Origin: CAVQAH01 sp963784195
GTDB taxonomy: Bacteria > Acidobacteriota > Vicinamibacteria > Vicinamibacterales > 2-12-FULL-66-21
Direction: 5' to 3'
Assembly (NCBI GenBank): GCA_963784195.1
Contig: CAWARA010000005.1
Coordinates: 1 to 64,000 of the forward strand
DNA length: 64,000 nucleotides
In this document: piece after piece, positions 1-8,872 of the stretch
Position numbering within the stretch: the stretch's first letter is position 1
Layout: each line of letters starts with the position of its first letter
Position numbers and translations under genes: made by a program
The notes under the pieces: generated by a model
Told to the model about the DNA's origin: nothing
What the model saw: only the letters and a program-made list of their open reading frames with translations
Databases searched by the model: none

Positions 1-53
1 CCATCGCCCATCGCCCATCGCCCATCGCCCATCGCCCATCGCCCAGCGCCCAT
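1..53. repeat. Tandem heptanucleotide repeat (CCATCGC)n
   Basis: Six perfect copies of CCATCGC, a seventh copy with one substitution (CCAGCGC) and a partial copy end directly at the stop codon of the minus-strand permease that follows. The array starts at the window edge and may be longer. Other intergenic spacers here also use 7-base units, so this looks like one member of a heptamer-repeat class and not an isolated microsatellite. Confidence 0.9.
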
Positions 54-2717
54 TTACTCACTGCGCAGCGAGTCGAGCGGGTTGACTCGCGTGGCGCGAC
101 GCGCCGGGAGCCATGCCGCGAGTACGACGGCGGCCGCCAGCGTGGGCACCGCGACGACATAGGAGATTGGATCAGCGGGCGTCACACCATACAGTTGCGT
201 TCGCAGCAGGCCTGCCGCGAAAGCCGCTCCGACGAGGCCGATCAGCAACCCGACGATCGCCAGCCGCACGCCTTCGCGCATCACGAGCTGGACGACCTGG
301 CTGCGGCTGGCGCCGAGGGCGAGCCGGACGCCGAACTCGCGCCGGCGCAACGTCACGGCGTACGCCGTCACGCCATACACACCGATGCCCGCGAGAATCA
401 GCGCGGCGGCCGCGAACGCGGTCGCGAGGATCATCGTGAACCGGCGGGCGGCACGCGCTGACCCGACATACGCCGACAGCGGCCGGACGTCATAGATCGG
501 CGCGCGCAAATCGAGCGCAGTCAAGGTCTGGCGAATCTGCGGCGTCAGCGCCGCGGCATCCGCCGCGCTGCGGACGACGTACGCCATCGGATTGCGCGGC
601 GCCTGCATGACCGGGAAATACAGCTGCTCGCGCACGTTCTCGGTCGGCCGGCGATGACGAACGTGATGGACGACGCCGACCACCGTGACGGCGACCTGAG
701 GTTTGCCTGTTGTGAAGGGATCGCAGATGAGGCGCTTGCCGAGAGCGCTCTCGCCCGGCCACATGCGCTCGGCCAGGCGCTCGTCCACAATCGTGACCGG
801 CAACGCCTTCGCATCGTCTGCCTCGGTGAAGAAGCGTCCCTCGATCAGCTTCGCGCCGACCGTTTCAAAGAAGCCGGGCGTGATGGCCCGGGTATCGGCG
901 GTCCCTGCGTTATCGAGATCCGTATCGCCGTCGCGAAGGTACGGCGTGCCCCAGTTCGGCAGATCGTCGTACGGGATGTGACTGATGGCTCCGACTCCGG
1001 TGACGCCCGGCAGCGCAGCGAGCCGTGACCGGAACTCCGTCGAGAAAGCATTCAGCGCCTCACGCGTCCGGAACCGCTGACCGCTGAGCGACAAGCGGAA
1101 CGTGATGATGCCGTCGGACGAGAAGCCGGGGTCGGCCCTCTGCAGCTGCATGAACGCGCGGATCAACAGGCCGGCGCCGACGAGCAACACGACGCTCAGG
1201 GCCAGCTGGCAGACGACGAGCACCGCGCGAGTGCGGTATTGCAGGCCGGCGGCGCTCCCGCCGCGATCGCCATGCTGGAGATTCGCGGACACGTTCGTGC
1301 GGCGCAGCTCGGCGAGCGGCGCGAGGGAGAGGAGGAATCCCCAGGTCAGCGCAACGCCCGCGGTGAAGGCCATCACGGTCGGATCGATCGAGGCGGACTC
1401 GATGCGGCTGAGCGCGGCCGGCCGCAGTGCGATCAGAATCGCGAGGCACGCTCGTCCCACGAGGATGCCGGCCAGGCCGCCGAGCACGCCGAGCACGAGC
1501 CCTTCGATCGCGTACTGACGGAAGAGTCGTCCCGCGCCGGCGCCGAGCGCGACGCGGACGGCTGTTTCCCGTCCACGCGCGGCGGCGCGCGCGACGAGCA
1601 GGCTCGCGACGTTCACGCACGCGACGACGAGGAGGATGGCCACACCGGCGAACAGGGCGAGCAGCGTGGGACGGATCTCGCGCACGCCGTCAGCATGCAG
1701 GCCAACACCGTACAGCGTGAGTCCCGATCGACCGTAATCCGCGTGCTCGCGACCGATCTGGGCGCCCAAGGAGGCAATTTCCTGCTGCGCGTCGCTCAAC
1801 CTGACGCCCGGCTTCATGCGACCGACGACGCGAAGAAACTGCTGGCCGCGGGCCCAACGGGTGTAGCTCGAATCGAGCAGGAGCCACGCTTGAAGCTGGT
1901 CGGGCACGCTCGAGTCCTGCGGCAGCATCAGCCGGAATCCGGCGGGCATGACGCCGATGACCGTCGTCGGCTGGTTGTTGACCTGAATCGTTCGTCCGAC
2001 CAGCGAGGGATCGCCCCCGAAACGCCGCTGCCAGAGTGCTGCGCTCAGGAGGATGGACCGCGATGCGGTCGGCGCGTCGTCTTCCGGCGCGAACGTGCGG
2101 CCGAGCGCCGTCTGCGCGCCGAGCACGGTGAAAAAATCCGAGGTCACGAGTCCGATGCGCAACTGCTCGGGATCGTCGCCCGTGAGGACGGCCGTGTTCG
2201 ACCAGATGCCGCCAAAGCCCGAGAAGAGCCGCGACCGCTCGCGCAGTTCCTTGATCTCCGGGCCTGCGAGCGGTGCGCGCGGATACCCACTGGTGGTCAA
2301 GTCCTGCCAGACGAACACGAGCTGGCTCGGCTCGCGATAGGGGAGCTCCTCGAGCAGGAGCGCATTGACGAGGCTGAAGATCGCGGCCGTGCATCCGATT
2401 CCCAACCCGAGCGTCAGGATGGTGACCGCTGCAAACGCCGGACTGCGCCAGAGCCCACGCCACGCATATCGCACGTCGCCCATCGTCGTCTCCACCTTGT
2501 TACCGATGCGGATGTCGCGTACTCGTTCTTTGACCTGTTCGTAACCACCAAGTTCGATCACCGCCGCGCGCCGCGCGTCGACACGCCCCATGCCGCGCGC
2601 GACGTAGCGATCCGCGAGCTCCTCGACGAAGACGCGCAGCTCGTCGTCCAGCTCGCGGTCGAGCCGCTGTTTGCGCCACAACGAGTCGCGCAGGCCGCGA
2701 GGCAGTCGGTGAATCAA
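54..2717 (-). CDS. ADOP-family ABC transporter permease (MacB/FtsX type)
   Basis: An intact 887-residue integral inner-membrane protein. Residues 1-85 form the charged prefix domain typical of acidobacterial duplicated orphan permeases (RELDDELRVFVEE region). A first membrane helix near residue 95 is followed by a MacB-like periplasmic core (about 120-320), a three-helix FtsX block (about 355-480), a second periplasmic core and a second FtsX block (about 770-885). Both blocks carry the usual REFGVRLALGA-type coupling motif. The start is TTG, 28 bp after the PadR stop codon, which suggests one PadR-permease operon. No ATPase gene is adjacent, as is usual for this family. The exported substrate is unknown; family members are often annotated as macrolide or lipoprotein exporters, but nothing here supports a substrate. 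Confidence 0.9.
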   Translation of the reverse strand: MIHRLPRGLRDSLWRKQRLDRELDDELRVFVEELADRYVARGMGRVDARRAAVIELGGYEQVKERVRDIRIGNKVETTMGDVRYAWRGLWRSPAFAAVTILTLGLGIGCTAAIFSLVNALLLEELPYREPSQLVFVWQDLTTSGYPRAPLAGPEIKELRERSRLFSGFGGIWSNTAVLTGDDPEQLRIGLVTSDFFTVLGAQTALGRTFAPEDDAPTASRSILLSAALWQRRFGGDPSLVGRTIQVNNQPTTVIGVMPAGFRLMLPQDSSVPDQLQAWLLLDSSYTRWARGQQFLRVVGRMKPGVRLSDAQQEIASLGAQIGREHADYGRSGLTLYGVGLHADGVREIRPTLLALFAGVAILLVVACVNVASLLVARAAARGRETAVRVALGAGAGRLFRQYAIEGLVLGVLGGLAGILVGRACLAILIALRPAALSRIESASIDPTVMAFTAGVALTWGFLLSLAPLAELRRTNVSANLQHGDRGGSAAGLQYRTRAVLVVCQLALSVVLLVGAGLLIRAFMQLQRADPGFSSDGIITFRLSLSGQRFRTREALNAFSTEFRSRLAALPGVTGVGAISHIPYDDLPNWGTPYLRDGDTDLDNAGTADTRAITPGFFETVGAKLIEGRFFTEADDAKALPVTIVDERLAERMWPGESALGKRLICDPFTTGKPQVAVTVVGVVHHVRHRRPTENVREQLYFPVMQAPRNPMAYVVRSAADAAALTPQIRQTLTALDLRAPIYDVRPLSAYVGSARAARRFTMILATAFAAAALILAGIGVYGVTAYAVTLRRREFGVRLALGASRSQVVQLVMREGVRLAIVGLLIGLVGAAFAAGLLRTQLYGVTPADPISYVVAVPTLAAAVVLAAWLPARRATRVNPLDSLRSE

Positions 2718-2744
2718 GGTGTCAGTCAGCAGTCGCCTAGTCGT

Positions 2745-3077
2745 CTAGTCGGCCTCTAGCACTTGTGCGATGGCCATGACGATCCGGGACCAGTTCTTTT
2801 TCTCGACAATCAGCCGGCGTCTTCCCGCGGGCGTCAGCTCGTAGTACTTCGCCCGGCGTCCCGCATCCGTCGCACCCCACTCAGCCTTGACGAGACCGTC
2901 CTGTTCGAGGCGGTGGAGCGCAGGGAAGAGCGAACCAGGCTTGACGGCGAACGTGCCGCCGGTGATTTGTGCAATGCGATCCGAGACACCGAGCCCGTGT
3001 TTCGGCTCGAGCTCGAGCGTCTTCAGGATCAACATGTCGAGCGTGCCCTTCAGCAGCTCCGCCGATTTCTTCGCCAA
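2745..3077 (-). CDS. PadR-family transcriptional regulator
   Basis: A 110-residue winged-helix protein. It opens with the PadR signature LLKGTLDMLILKTLELEPKHG, followed by the winged helix (FAVKPGSLFPALHRLEQDGLV and a basic wing ending in KYYELTPAGRRRL) and a short C-terminal dimerisation helix. The start is TTG with an AAGGGACG ribosome-binding site about 9 bases upstream. It precedes an ADOP permease on the same strand and is divergent from a second ADOP permease. PadR-ADOP pairs are common in Acidobacteriota, so it probably represses both transcription units. The effector is unknown. Confidence 0.93.
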   Translation of the reverse strand: MAKKSAELLKGTLDMLILKTLELEPKHGLGVSDRIAQITGGTFAVKPGSLFPALHRLEQDGLVKAEWGATDAGRRAKYYELTPAGRRRLIVEKKNWSRIVMAIAQVLEAD

Positions 3078-3088
3078 GAGTCGTCCCT

Positions 3089-3117
3089 TCGTTCGTGGCG
3101 TCCGGCTTCAGCCGGAC
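3089..3117 (-). repeat. REP-like palindrome, copy 1
   Basis: On the minus strand this reads GTCCGGCTGAAGCCGGAC, a palindrome, followed by GCCACGAACGA. The same palindrome plus the same flank (ACCACGAACGA) recurs at 36229, which marks a dispersed repeat and not a chance hairpin. It lies in the leader of the PadR gene. Confidence 0.75.
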
Positions 3118-3131
3118 CCCAACGTCCCAAC

Positions 3132-3146
3132 TATAGAATATCTATA
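3132..3146. promoter_or_regulatory. Candidate PadR operator
   Basis: TATAGA-ATA-TCTATA is a perfect 6-3-6 inverted repeat. It is AT-rich in a GC-rich region and lies between the PadR-permease operon and the divergent second permease. PadR proteins bind short AT-rich palindromes that overlap promoters, so autoregulation and control of both permeases is a reasonable inference. The rest of the 3147-3304 spacer shows no gene. Confidence 0.55.
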
Positions 3147-3304
3147 TCAAAGGACGCCGCACGAATACACTGATTTCTTGACACCGGACGGGGCTGAGAC
3201 GCAAGATAGGGCAAAACGCGAATGGCGCAGGCTCGACAGTCCGGCCAGACGATCGGAGATATTCATGAACGGCATTCAAACGTTCCGCGGCGAAGTTCCA
3301 TCTA

Positions 3305-5734
3305 ATGCGCATGCCCTTCATCTTCCGGCAGTCGATCCGCCGCCTGACCCACGACTGGCGCTTCGCCCTGACCACGATCGTGACGCTCGGACTGGCGATC
3401 GCTGCCAACACCGTCATATTCGGCGCCGCGTATACCGTGCTCTGGCGTCCGCTGCCGATGGCGAACGCCGAGCGGCTCCTGACGTTGTGGAACGGCTACC
3501 CGGGAGATCCCGGGAAGGCGGCGGTAGCAGTCCAGGAGTATTTCGAATATCGCGATCAACTCGAGACGTTTGAAGGGCTTGCGGCTGTCAGGGATTCAGC
3601 GGTCAACCTGACCGGAGTCGGCGAGCCGCAACGGCTCAACGGGCTGCTGGTGTCGCCAAATCTCGGACGTGTGCTGGGCATGACTCCCGCCTTGGGGCGC
3701 GATTTCATCGAAAGCGACGGCGCGGCGGGCAGCCGGGTCGTCCTGTTGAGCCACCACTATTGGCGGCAGACGTTCGGATCCGATCCGCGGATCGTCGGCA
3801 CGTCGATCAGGCTCGACGGGGACGCGTACACGATAGCCGGCATACTTCCCTCCGGGCTGGTGTTTCCCGACGCCGCGTCGTTCTCGATGCCCCGGCAGTC
3901 GGACCTCTGGATCGCCGAGTCGTGGGATCGCCTCCGCGACGACTCACGCGGCAACCAGTTCCTGCGTGTGATCGGCCTGCCGTTCCAAACCGCCACCCCT
4001 CAGCGCATCCAGCAGAATCTCGATCGGATCGCACAGGGGTTCCGTCGTCAGTATCCGGATCGCTATTCGGAGAAGATCGGGTGGCGCCCGGTGGTGTCGC
4101 CGTTTCGCGAGGAGCTCGTCGGCACGAGCCGGCCCAGCCTCATGTTGCTGATCGGCGCGGCTGCTCTCGTGTTGCTGATCGGGTGCGCGAACATCGTCAA
4201 CCTGATGCTCGGGCGTGAAGCGGGCCGCCGCAAGGAGCTCGGGATCAAGACCGCACTCGGTGCCAGCCGGTTGCGGTTGATCGAGGACTTTGCGACCGAT
4301 GCACTCATCCTCGGAGTCGGCGCGGGCGGTGCTGCGATCGCGCTGTCATGGATCGCGCTGCCGGCCCTCGCCGCGGTTGCGCCTGATTCTTTGCCGCATC
4401 TGTCAGAAGCCAGGCTCGATCTGACGGCCTTCACCTATGCCGCGGCACTCTCTGTCGTCGTTGTCCTCGTGGTTGGGCTCGCGCCCGCTATCAAGATGAC
4501 CTCCAGCGACGTCGGCTCATCGCTCCGCGAGCAGGCGGCGAGCGTCGAGCAGGGGTTCTGGCGTTTCATCCGCCCAGGCTTGATCGTCGGCGAGGTCGCG
4601 CTCGCGTGCGTCGTCCTGACCCTTGCCGGGTTGCTGGTGCGCACGATAACCAACCTCAATCGAACTGATGTTGGATTCGTTCCGTCCGGCTTGGTGTCGG
4701 CCCAGATTGCGTTGCCCTCTGCACGCTACCCGAGGGCTGAGCACTCAGCCGCCTTCTACGATGCTCTGCTGCGCGGCTTGAAAGAGCAGCCGGGTGTGGT
4801 CGCAGCCGCGATGGCCGATCCCATGCCACTCAGCGGCGAGAAGTGGAGCGGAACACTCCGTGTGGAAGGACGTGATGTCGTGCCGGGCGAACCATTGCCA
4901 CACGCGGAGTACTATCGCGTCTCGCACGGATACTTCCGCACGCTGGGGATCGCCATTCGCTCCGGACGTGAGTTTGCGCCGGAAGACGACATGAGAGCGC
5001 CGCTCGTGGTGTTGGTGGACGAGACGTTCGCAGACCACTATTGGCCCGGTGAGAACCCGATCGGCAAGCGTGTCAATGTGGGTGGTCCGGACTCGCCATG
5101 GTCCACTATTGTTGGCGTTGCAGCCAGGGTCCGTAGGGACGGCCCGCGCCACACGGGCGAGCCGCAAGTGTACGTTCCGTATTTTCAAAGCCGGATCAGG
5201 ACGATGAACGTCATCGTCCGAAGCAGCGGCAACGCGTCGCAGGGAGCCGCCGCCCTCAGGCGCGTGGTCTCGAATCTGGATGCCCAGCTGCCGGTTGCAC
5301 AGATGGTGCGCGTCGAGGAGCTTGCCGAGCGCGTGACTGCGGCCGATCGCTTCAATCTACTGCTCGTCGTCTCGTTCGCCGGTTGCGCGTTGCTGTTGGC
5401 GGGTGTCGGCCTCTACGGGGTGATCTCGTACATCGTCACGCAGAGCACCCGGGAGATCGGTATCCGCATTGCGCTCGGCAGCACGCAAACGGCGCTGATC
5501 GGACGGTTGATCGTGCGGGCTGGTATCTGGACTTTTTGTGGGGTGATAACCGGGCTGTTTGCCGCGGCAGCCGCGAGCCGGGCGCTCTCGTCGCTGCTGT
5601 TCCAGGTCAGCCCCGTGGATGTGCGAACGTTCGCGCTCGCGGCGGTCGCGACCTTCGTGATTGCGATCGTGTCGACCTATCTTCCGGCCCGCAAGATCAC
5701 CCGCCTCGATCCCGTGGACGCGATCAAAGCTTGA
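3305..5734 (+). CDS. ADOP-family ABC transporter permease
   Basis: An intact 809-residue inner-membrane permease of the MacB/FtsX class. It lacks the charged N-terminal prefix seen in the first permease and begins directly with the RLTHDWRFALTTIVTLGLAIA membrane segment. Two periplasmic core domains (about 50-240 and 430-650) alternate with two FtsX blocks (about 275-410 and 685-805). Coupling motifs are RRKELGIKTALGASR and TREIGIRIALGS. The gene is transcribed away from the PadR operon across the TATAGA palindrome. A second ATG two codons downstream is an equally possible start. The substrate is unknown, and no cognate ATPase is nearby. Confidence 0.88.
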   Translation: MRMPFIFRQSIRRLTHDWRFALTTIVTLGLAIAANTVIFGAAYTVLWRPLPMANAERLLTLWNGYPGDPGKAAVAVQEYFEYRDQLETFEGLAAVRDSAVNLTGVGEPQRLNGLLVSPNLGRVLGMTPALGRDFIESDGAAGSRVVLLSHHYWRQTFGSDPRIVGTSIRLDGDAYTIAGILPSGLVFPDAASFSMPRQSDLWIAESWDRLRDDSRGNQFLRVIGLPFQTATPQRIQQNLDRIAQGFRRQYPDRYSEKIGWRPVVSPFREELVGTSRPSLMLLIGAAALVLLIGCANIVNLMLGREAGRRKELGIKTALGASRLRLIEDFATDALILGVGAGGAAIALSWIALPALAAVAPDSLPHLSEARLDLTAFTYAAALSVVVVLVVGLAPAIKMTSSDVGSSLREQAASVEQGFWRFIRPGLIVGEVALACVVLTLAGLLVRTITNLNRTDVGFVPSGLVSAQIALPSARYPRAEHSAAFYDALLRGLKEQPGVVAAAMADPMPLSGEKWSGTLRVEGRDVVPGEPLPHAEYYRVSHGYFRTLGIAIRSGREFAPEDDMRAPLVVLVDETFADHYWPGENPIGKRVNVGGPDSPWSTIVGVAARVRRDGPRHTGEPQVYVPYFQSRIRTMNVIVRSSGNASQGAAALRRVVSNLDAQLPVAQMVRVEELAERVTAADRFNLLLVVSFAGCALLLAGVGLYGVISYIVTQSTREIGIRIALGSTQTALIGRLIVRAGIWTFCGVITGLFAAAAASRALSSLLFQVSPVDVRTFALAAVATFVIAIVSTYLPARKITRLDPVDAIKA

Positions 5735-5810
5735 TCGCGTCCCCGTAACACCTTCCTGCTAAAATAGTTCGGCCGGCCTTTTCTCTGATCCTCAGTTTGG
5801 TTAGTCATTA

Positions 5811-8690
5811 GTGACCGAGACGGTTGTCTCACATTACCGTGTACTCCACCAACTCGGCGAAGGTGGCATGGGCGTGGTCTACGCAGCCGAGGATCTCCGG
5901 CTGGGCCGCGAAGTGGCCATCAAGTTCCTGCGCGCCGATGAGCCGGACCAGGACCAGTGGCTGGCCAGGTTCGAGCGGGAGGCGAGGCTCGCCTCGGCGC
6001 TGAAACACCCGCACATTTGTACGATTCACGAGCTGGGCGAGCAGGGTGGGCGTCCGTTCATCGTCATGGAGCTGCTGGAAGGCCGGACGATCAAGCAGAT
6101 GCTCGAGCAGGGCCCGCTGTCGATCGCGGAGGCGCTCGAGTTCGCCGTCCAGATTGGCGAGGCGCTGGTCGCCGCCCACGAGCGCGGCATCATCCACCGG
6201 GACATCAAGCCTGCCAACCTCTTCGTGACCCACGGCGACCTGTTGAAGGTGCTGGACTTCGGCCTCGCGAAAATTGCGACGCGATCGCAGCCCATCACGA
6301 CCCCCTTCGCCGCGAGCCAGCCGGGGATGCAGACGGCAAGCGGACCGGAAGTCACGGCAACCGGGGCGGCGGTGGGCACCGCCGCATACATGTCGCCGGA
6401 ACAGGCGACGGGCCGGCCCGTGGATGCACGCACCGACCTGTTTTCGTTCGGAAGCGTTCTGTACGAGATGGTCACAGGCCGGCGCGCGTTCCCTGGCGAC
6501 ACCTCGCCCATCGTTCTACAGCGGCTGGTGAATGGAGATCTGGTTCCGCCGCGCGCGCTCGACCCTCGTGTGCCGGAGCGGCTGGAAGCGATCATCCTCC
6601 GCGCTTTGCAAAACGACGTCTCCCTGCGCTACCAGAGCGCCAAAGAGATGCTCGCGGAAATCCGCGCGCTGGCGCGGGAGCTGCGGTCCGAACAGCCCGA
6701 GCCCGCGGCGGCTGTGCCGGTTGACGAACGCGGTTCAAGCCGGAAGTGGCTCTATGTGCCTCTGGCCGCAATGGTGTTGATCGCTGCGGCCGCGGGGGTC
6801 TGGCGATGGATGACGCCAGCCAAGCCGCTGAGCGACCGTGACAGCATCCTGATCGGCACGTTTGCGAACAATACCAACGAGTCTGTGTTCGACGAGACGC
6901 TGCTGACCGCGCTCAAGGTCCATCTGGGACAATCGCCGTTTCTCGACATCATTGGTGACGACCGGATCGGTGAAACGCTCAGACTGATGGGGCGGAAGGC
7001 CGACGAGCCCATGACGCACGAAGTGGCGCGCGAAGTCTGCCGTCGCTTGAGCGTCAAGGGCATGCTCGAAGGTTCCGTCAGCCGTCTCGGATCCAACTAC
7101 GTCCTGACGCTGGCCGCGACCGACTGCGAGTCCGGGAGCTCTGTGGCCCGTCAGCAGGGCGAGGCGACGAGTGCGAGCGAAGTGCTGCAGGTGCTCGGGT
7201 CGCTCTCGAGCTCAATGCGAACGGTCCTCGGCGAATCGCTGCCATCGATCCGTCAGTTCGACGTGCCCATCGAGCAGGCGACCACGAAATCGCTCGAAGC
7301 GCTCAGAGCATACGCCCTCGGCCTCGCAGAACGTCGCCGCGGCCGGGAGCTCGAGTCGGTGGCGTTCTTCAATCAGGCCATCGAGCTGGATCCTGACTTC
7401 GCGTCCGCGTATACGACGCTGTCCACCGTGTACGGCAGTCTGGGCGAACTGCGGCGAAGCGAGGAATACGCGCGTCTCGCGTACGATCGTCACAAGCGTG
7501 TCAGCGAGCGCGAGCGGCTCTTCATCGAGTATCAGTACCACGACCGTGTGACGGGCGATCAGGAGAAGGCGGCGGAAACGCTCGAAGTGTGGAAGCTGTC
7601 GTATCCGCGGGATTCGAGACCGGTGAATGCGCTCGCACTCATTCACATGCGTTTCGGCCGCTACGACGCAGGTGTCGCGGAGGCGCAGGAAGCACTGCGG
7701 CGCACTCCCGGCCACCCGTTTCCGCTGTCGAACCTGGCTGCCGCCTACCGCGGTCTTGGCAAATACTCCGAGGCGCGCAAGGTCGCCGAAGAGGCGGTCA
7801 CGCTGGGTGTGGCCACGACGCCGACGAGGCGATTGCTGTATCAGCTCGGGGTGATCGCTGGTGACGGATCAGACGCGGCACAACTCGAGTGGGCCAAGGG
7901 CCGTTCGCGCGAGTTCGACCTGATTTCAGCGCAGGCGCAGGTCGCTGCTTACCGCGGGCAGTTGCGGCTCGCGTCGCAGCTTTACACGGACGCGGCCGAC
8001 AAAGCGCTGGCGCGCGGTCTGAATGGAACTGCCGGCGGGTTCTTTGCGCACGTGGCGTGGACCGAAGCGCTCTTCGGCGACCCGGCGACGAACGCCGCGC
8101 GCGTCCGCGAGCTGATCGCACGGACACCTGAAGGGTCGGAAGGTGGAGAGTCGTTGCCCCGGATTCGGGTGGCGATCTCACTCGCGCTCGTCGGTCTGAT
8201 CCGCGACGCGCGCGAAATCGTGGCGCCGGCCGAGCGTCGATATCCGGACGCCACGCTCGTGCGTGCGTTGCTGGTTCCCGCGACTGCCGCGGCGATTGCC
8301 CTCGAGCGCAATCGTCCGGACGAGGCGATAACGTCACTCGAGGCGTCGCGCTCGGTGGAAACCGGGTCGACCGCAGTGTTGGTGCCCACTTACCTGCGCG
8401 GCCTCGCGTATCTCGCCAAGCGCAACGGTGCTGCCGCCCGCGCCGAGTTCGAACGTGTCGTCGAGCGGCGCGGCGTCGATCCGTTCGCGCCAATTCAGCC
8501 GATGTCGCAGCTCGGCCTTGCACGCGCCTATGCCCTCGAAGGTGACGTGGAGAAGAGCCGGGCGGCATACGATCGCCTGTTCGAGCTCTGGCGGAACGCT
8601 GACACGGACCTTCCGATTCTCCAGCGCGCGCGCGCCGAGTACGCACGCTTGACGGATGGTCGGCCCGACGCGGCTGTCCGCAGGGATTAG
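5811..8690 (+). CDS. Ser/Thr protein kinase with TolB-like and TPR domains
   Basis: An intact 959-residue membrane-anchored kinase. The cytoplasmic kinase domain spans residues 8-280: glycine loop GEGGMG (16-21), ATP-binding lysine K38, catalytic HRD with D131, DFG at 149-151 and MSPEQ activation-segment end near 194. A single membrane helix at about 312-331 separates it from an extracytoplasmic part. That part holds a TolB/FlgO-like domain (about 342-480) and a long TPR array (about 490-950). All catalytic residues are present, so it should be active. It starts with GTG. A close paralogue follows directly downstream, and the two are likely to share a sensing pathway. Ligand and phosphorylation targets are unknown. 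Confidence 0.93.
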   Translation: MTETVVSHYRVLHQLGEGGMGVVYAAEDLRLGREVAIKFLRADEPDQDQWLARFEREARLASALKHPHICTIHELGEQGGRPFIVMELLEGRTIKQMLEQGPLSIAEALEFAVQIGEALVAAHERGIIHRDIKPANLFVTHGDLLKVLDFGLAKIATRSQPITTPFAASQPGMQTASGPEVTATGAAVGTAAYMSPEQATGRPVDARTDLFSFGSVLYEMVTGRRAFPGDTSPIVLQRLVNGDLVPPRALDPRVPERLEAIILRALQNDVSLRYQSAKEMLAEIRALARELRSEQPEPAAAVPVDERGSSRKWLYVPLAAMVLIAAAAGVWRWMTPAKPLSDRDSILIGTFANNTNESVFDETLLTALKVHLGQSPFLDIIGDDRIGETLRLMGRKADEPMTHEVAREVCRRLSVKGMLEGSVSRLGSNYVLTLAATDCESGSSVARQQGEATSASEVLQVLGSLSSSMRTVLGESLPSIRQFDVPIEQATTKSLEALRAYALGLAERRRGRELESVAFFNQAIELDPDFASAYTTLSTVYGSLGELRRSEEYARLAYDRHKRVSERERLFIEYQYHDRVTGDQEKAAETLEVWKLSYPRDSRPVNALALIHMRFGRYDAGVAEAQEALRRTPGHPFPLSNLAAAYRGLGKYSEARKVAEEAVTLGVATTPTRRLLYQLGVIAGDGSDAAQLEWAKGRSREFDLISAQAQVAAYRGQLRLASQLYTDAADKALARGLNGTAGGFFAHVAWTEALFGDPATNAARVRELIARTPEGSEGGESLPRIRVAISLALVGLIRDAREIVAPAERRYPDATLVRALLVPATAAAIALERNRPDEAITSLEASRSVETGSTAVLVPTYLRGLAYLAKRNGAAARAEFERVVERRGVDPFAPIQPMSQLGLARAYALEGDVEKSRAAYDRLFELWRNADTDLPILQRARAEYARLTDGRPDAAVRRD

Positions 8691-8852
8691 TGGACTGTAA
8701 CGGTCATTTCGGTAGTGCCTTTCGACGCGGGGCATCCCGCCTGGCGGCGTTGCTCCTCGCTCAAATACTCCCGGTATTCTCGCTCGTTGCGCCTTGCCAG
8801 GCGGGCGCCGCGCGCCGAAATCCACTACCGAAATGACCGTTACAATCCACTA
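8688..8852. mobile_element. MITE-like element with 30-bp terminal inverted repeats
   Basis: Terminal arms 8688-8717 and 8823-8852 are inverted repeats of 30 bp with one mismatch, both bounded by TA. A second inverted repeat lies inside (about 8735-8748 against 8796-8809), around a roughly 50-bp core that is itself imperfectly palindromic. There is no ORF. The element begins exactly at the TAG stop of the upstream kinase. Excising one TA-bounded copy would leave GAT-TAG, so the stop codon would be unchanged. TA-bounded inverted ends fit a non-autonomous IS630/Tc1-like element; that assignment is an inference. Confidence 0.7.
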
Positions 8853-8872
8853 GGTCGCGAGAACAAAACCAC

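Noticed and set aside
1239..2759. Long plus-strand open frame (506 codons) opposite the first permease
   Set aside because: It is an antisense shadow of a high-GC gene: low-complexity Arg/Glu/Ala-rich translation, no family signature, and the opposite strand encodes a full ADOP permease.
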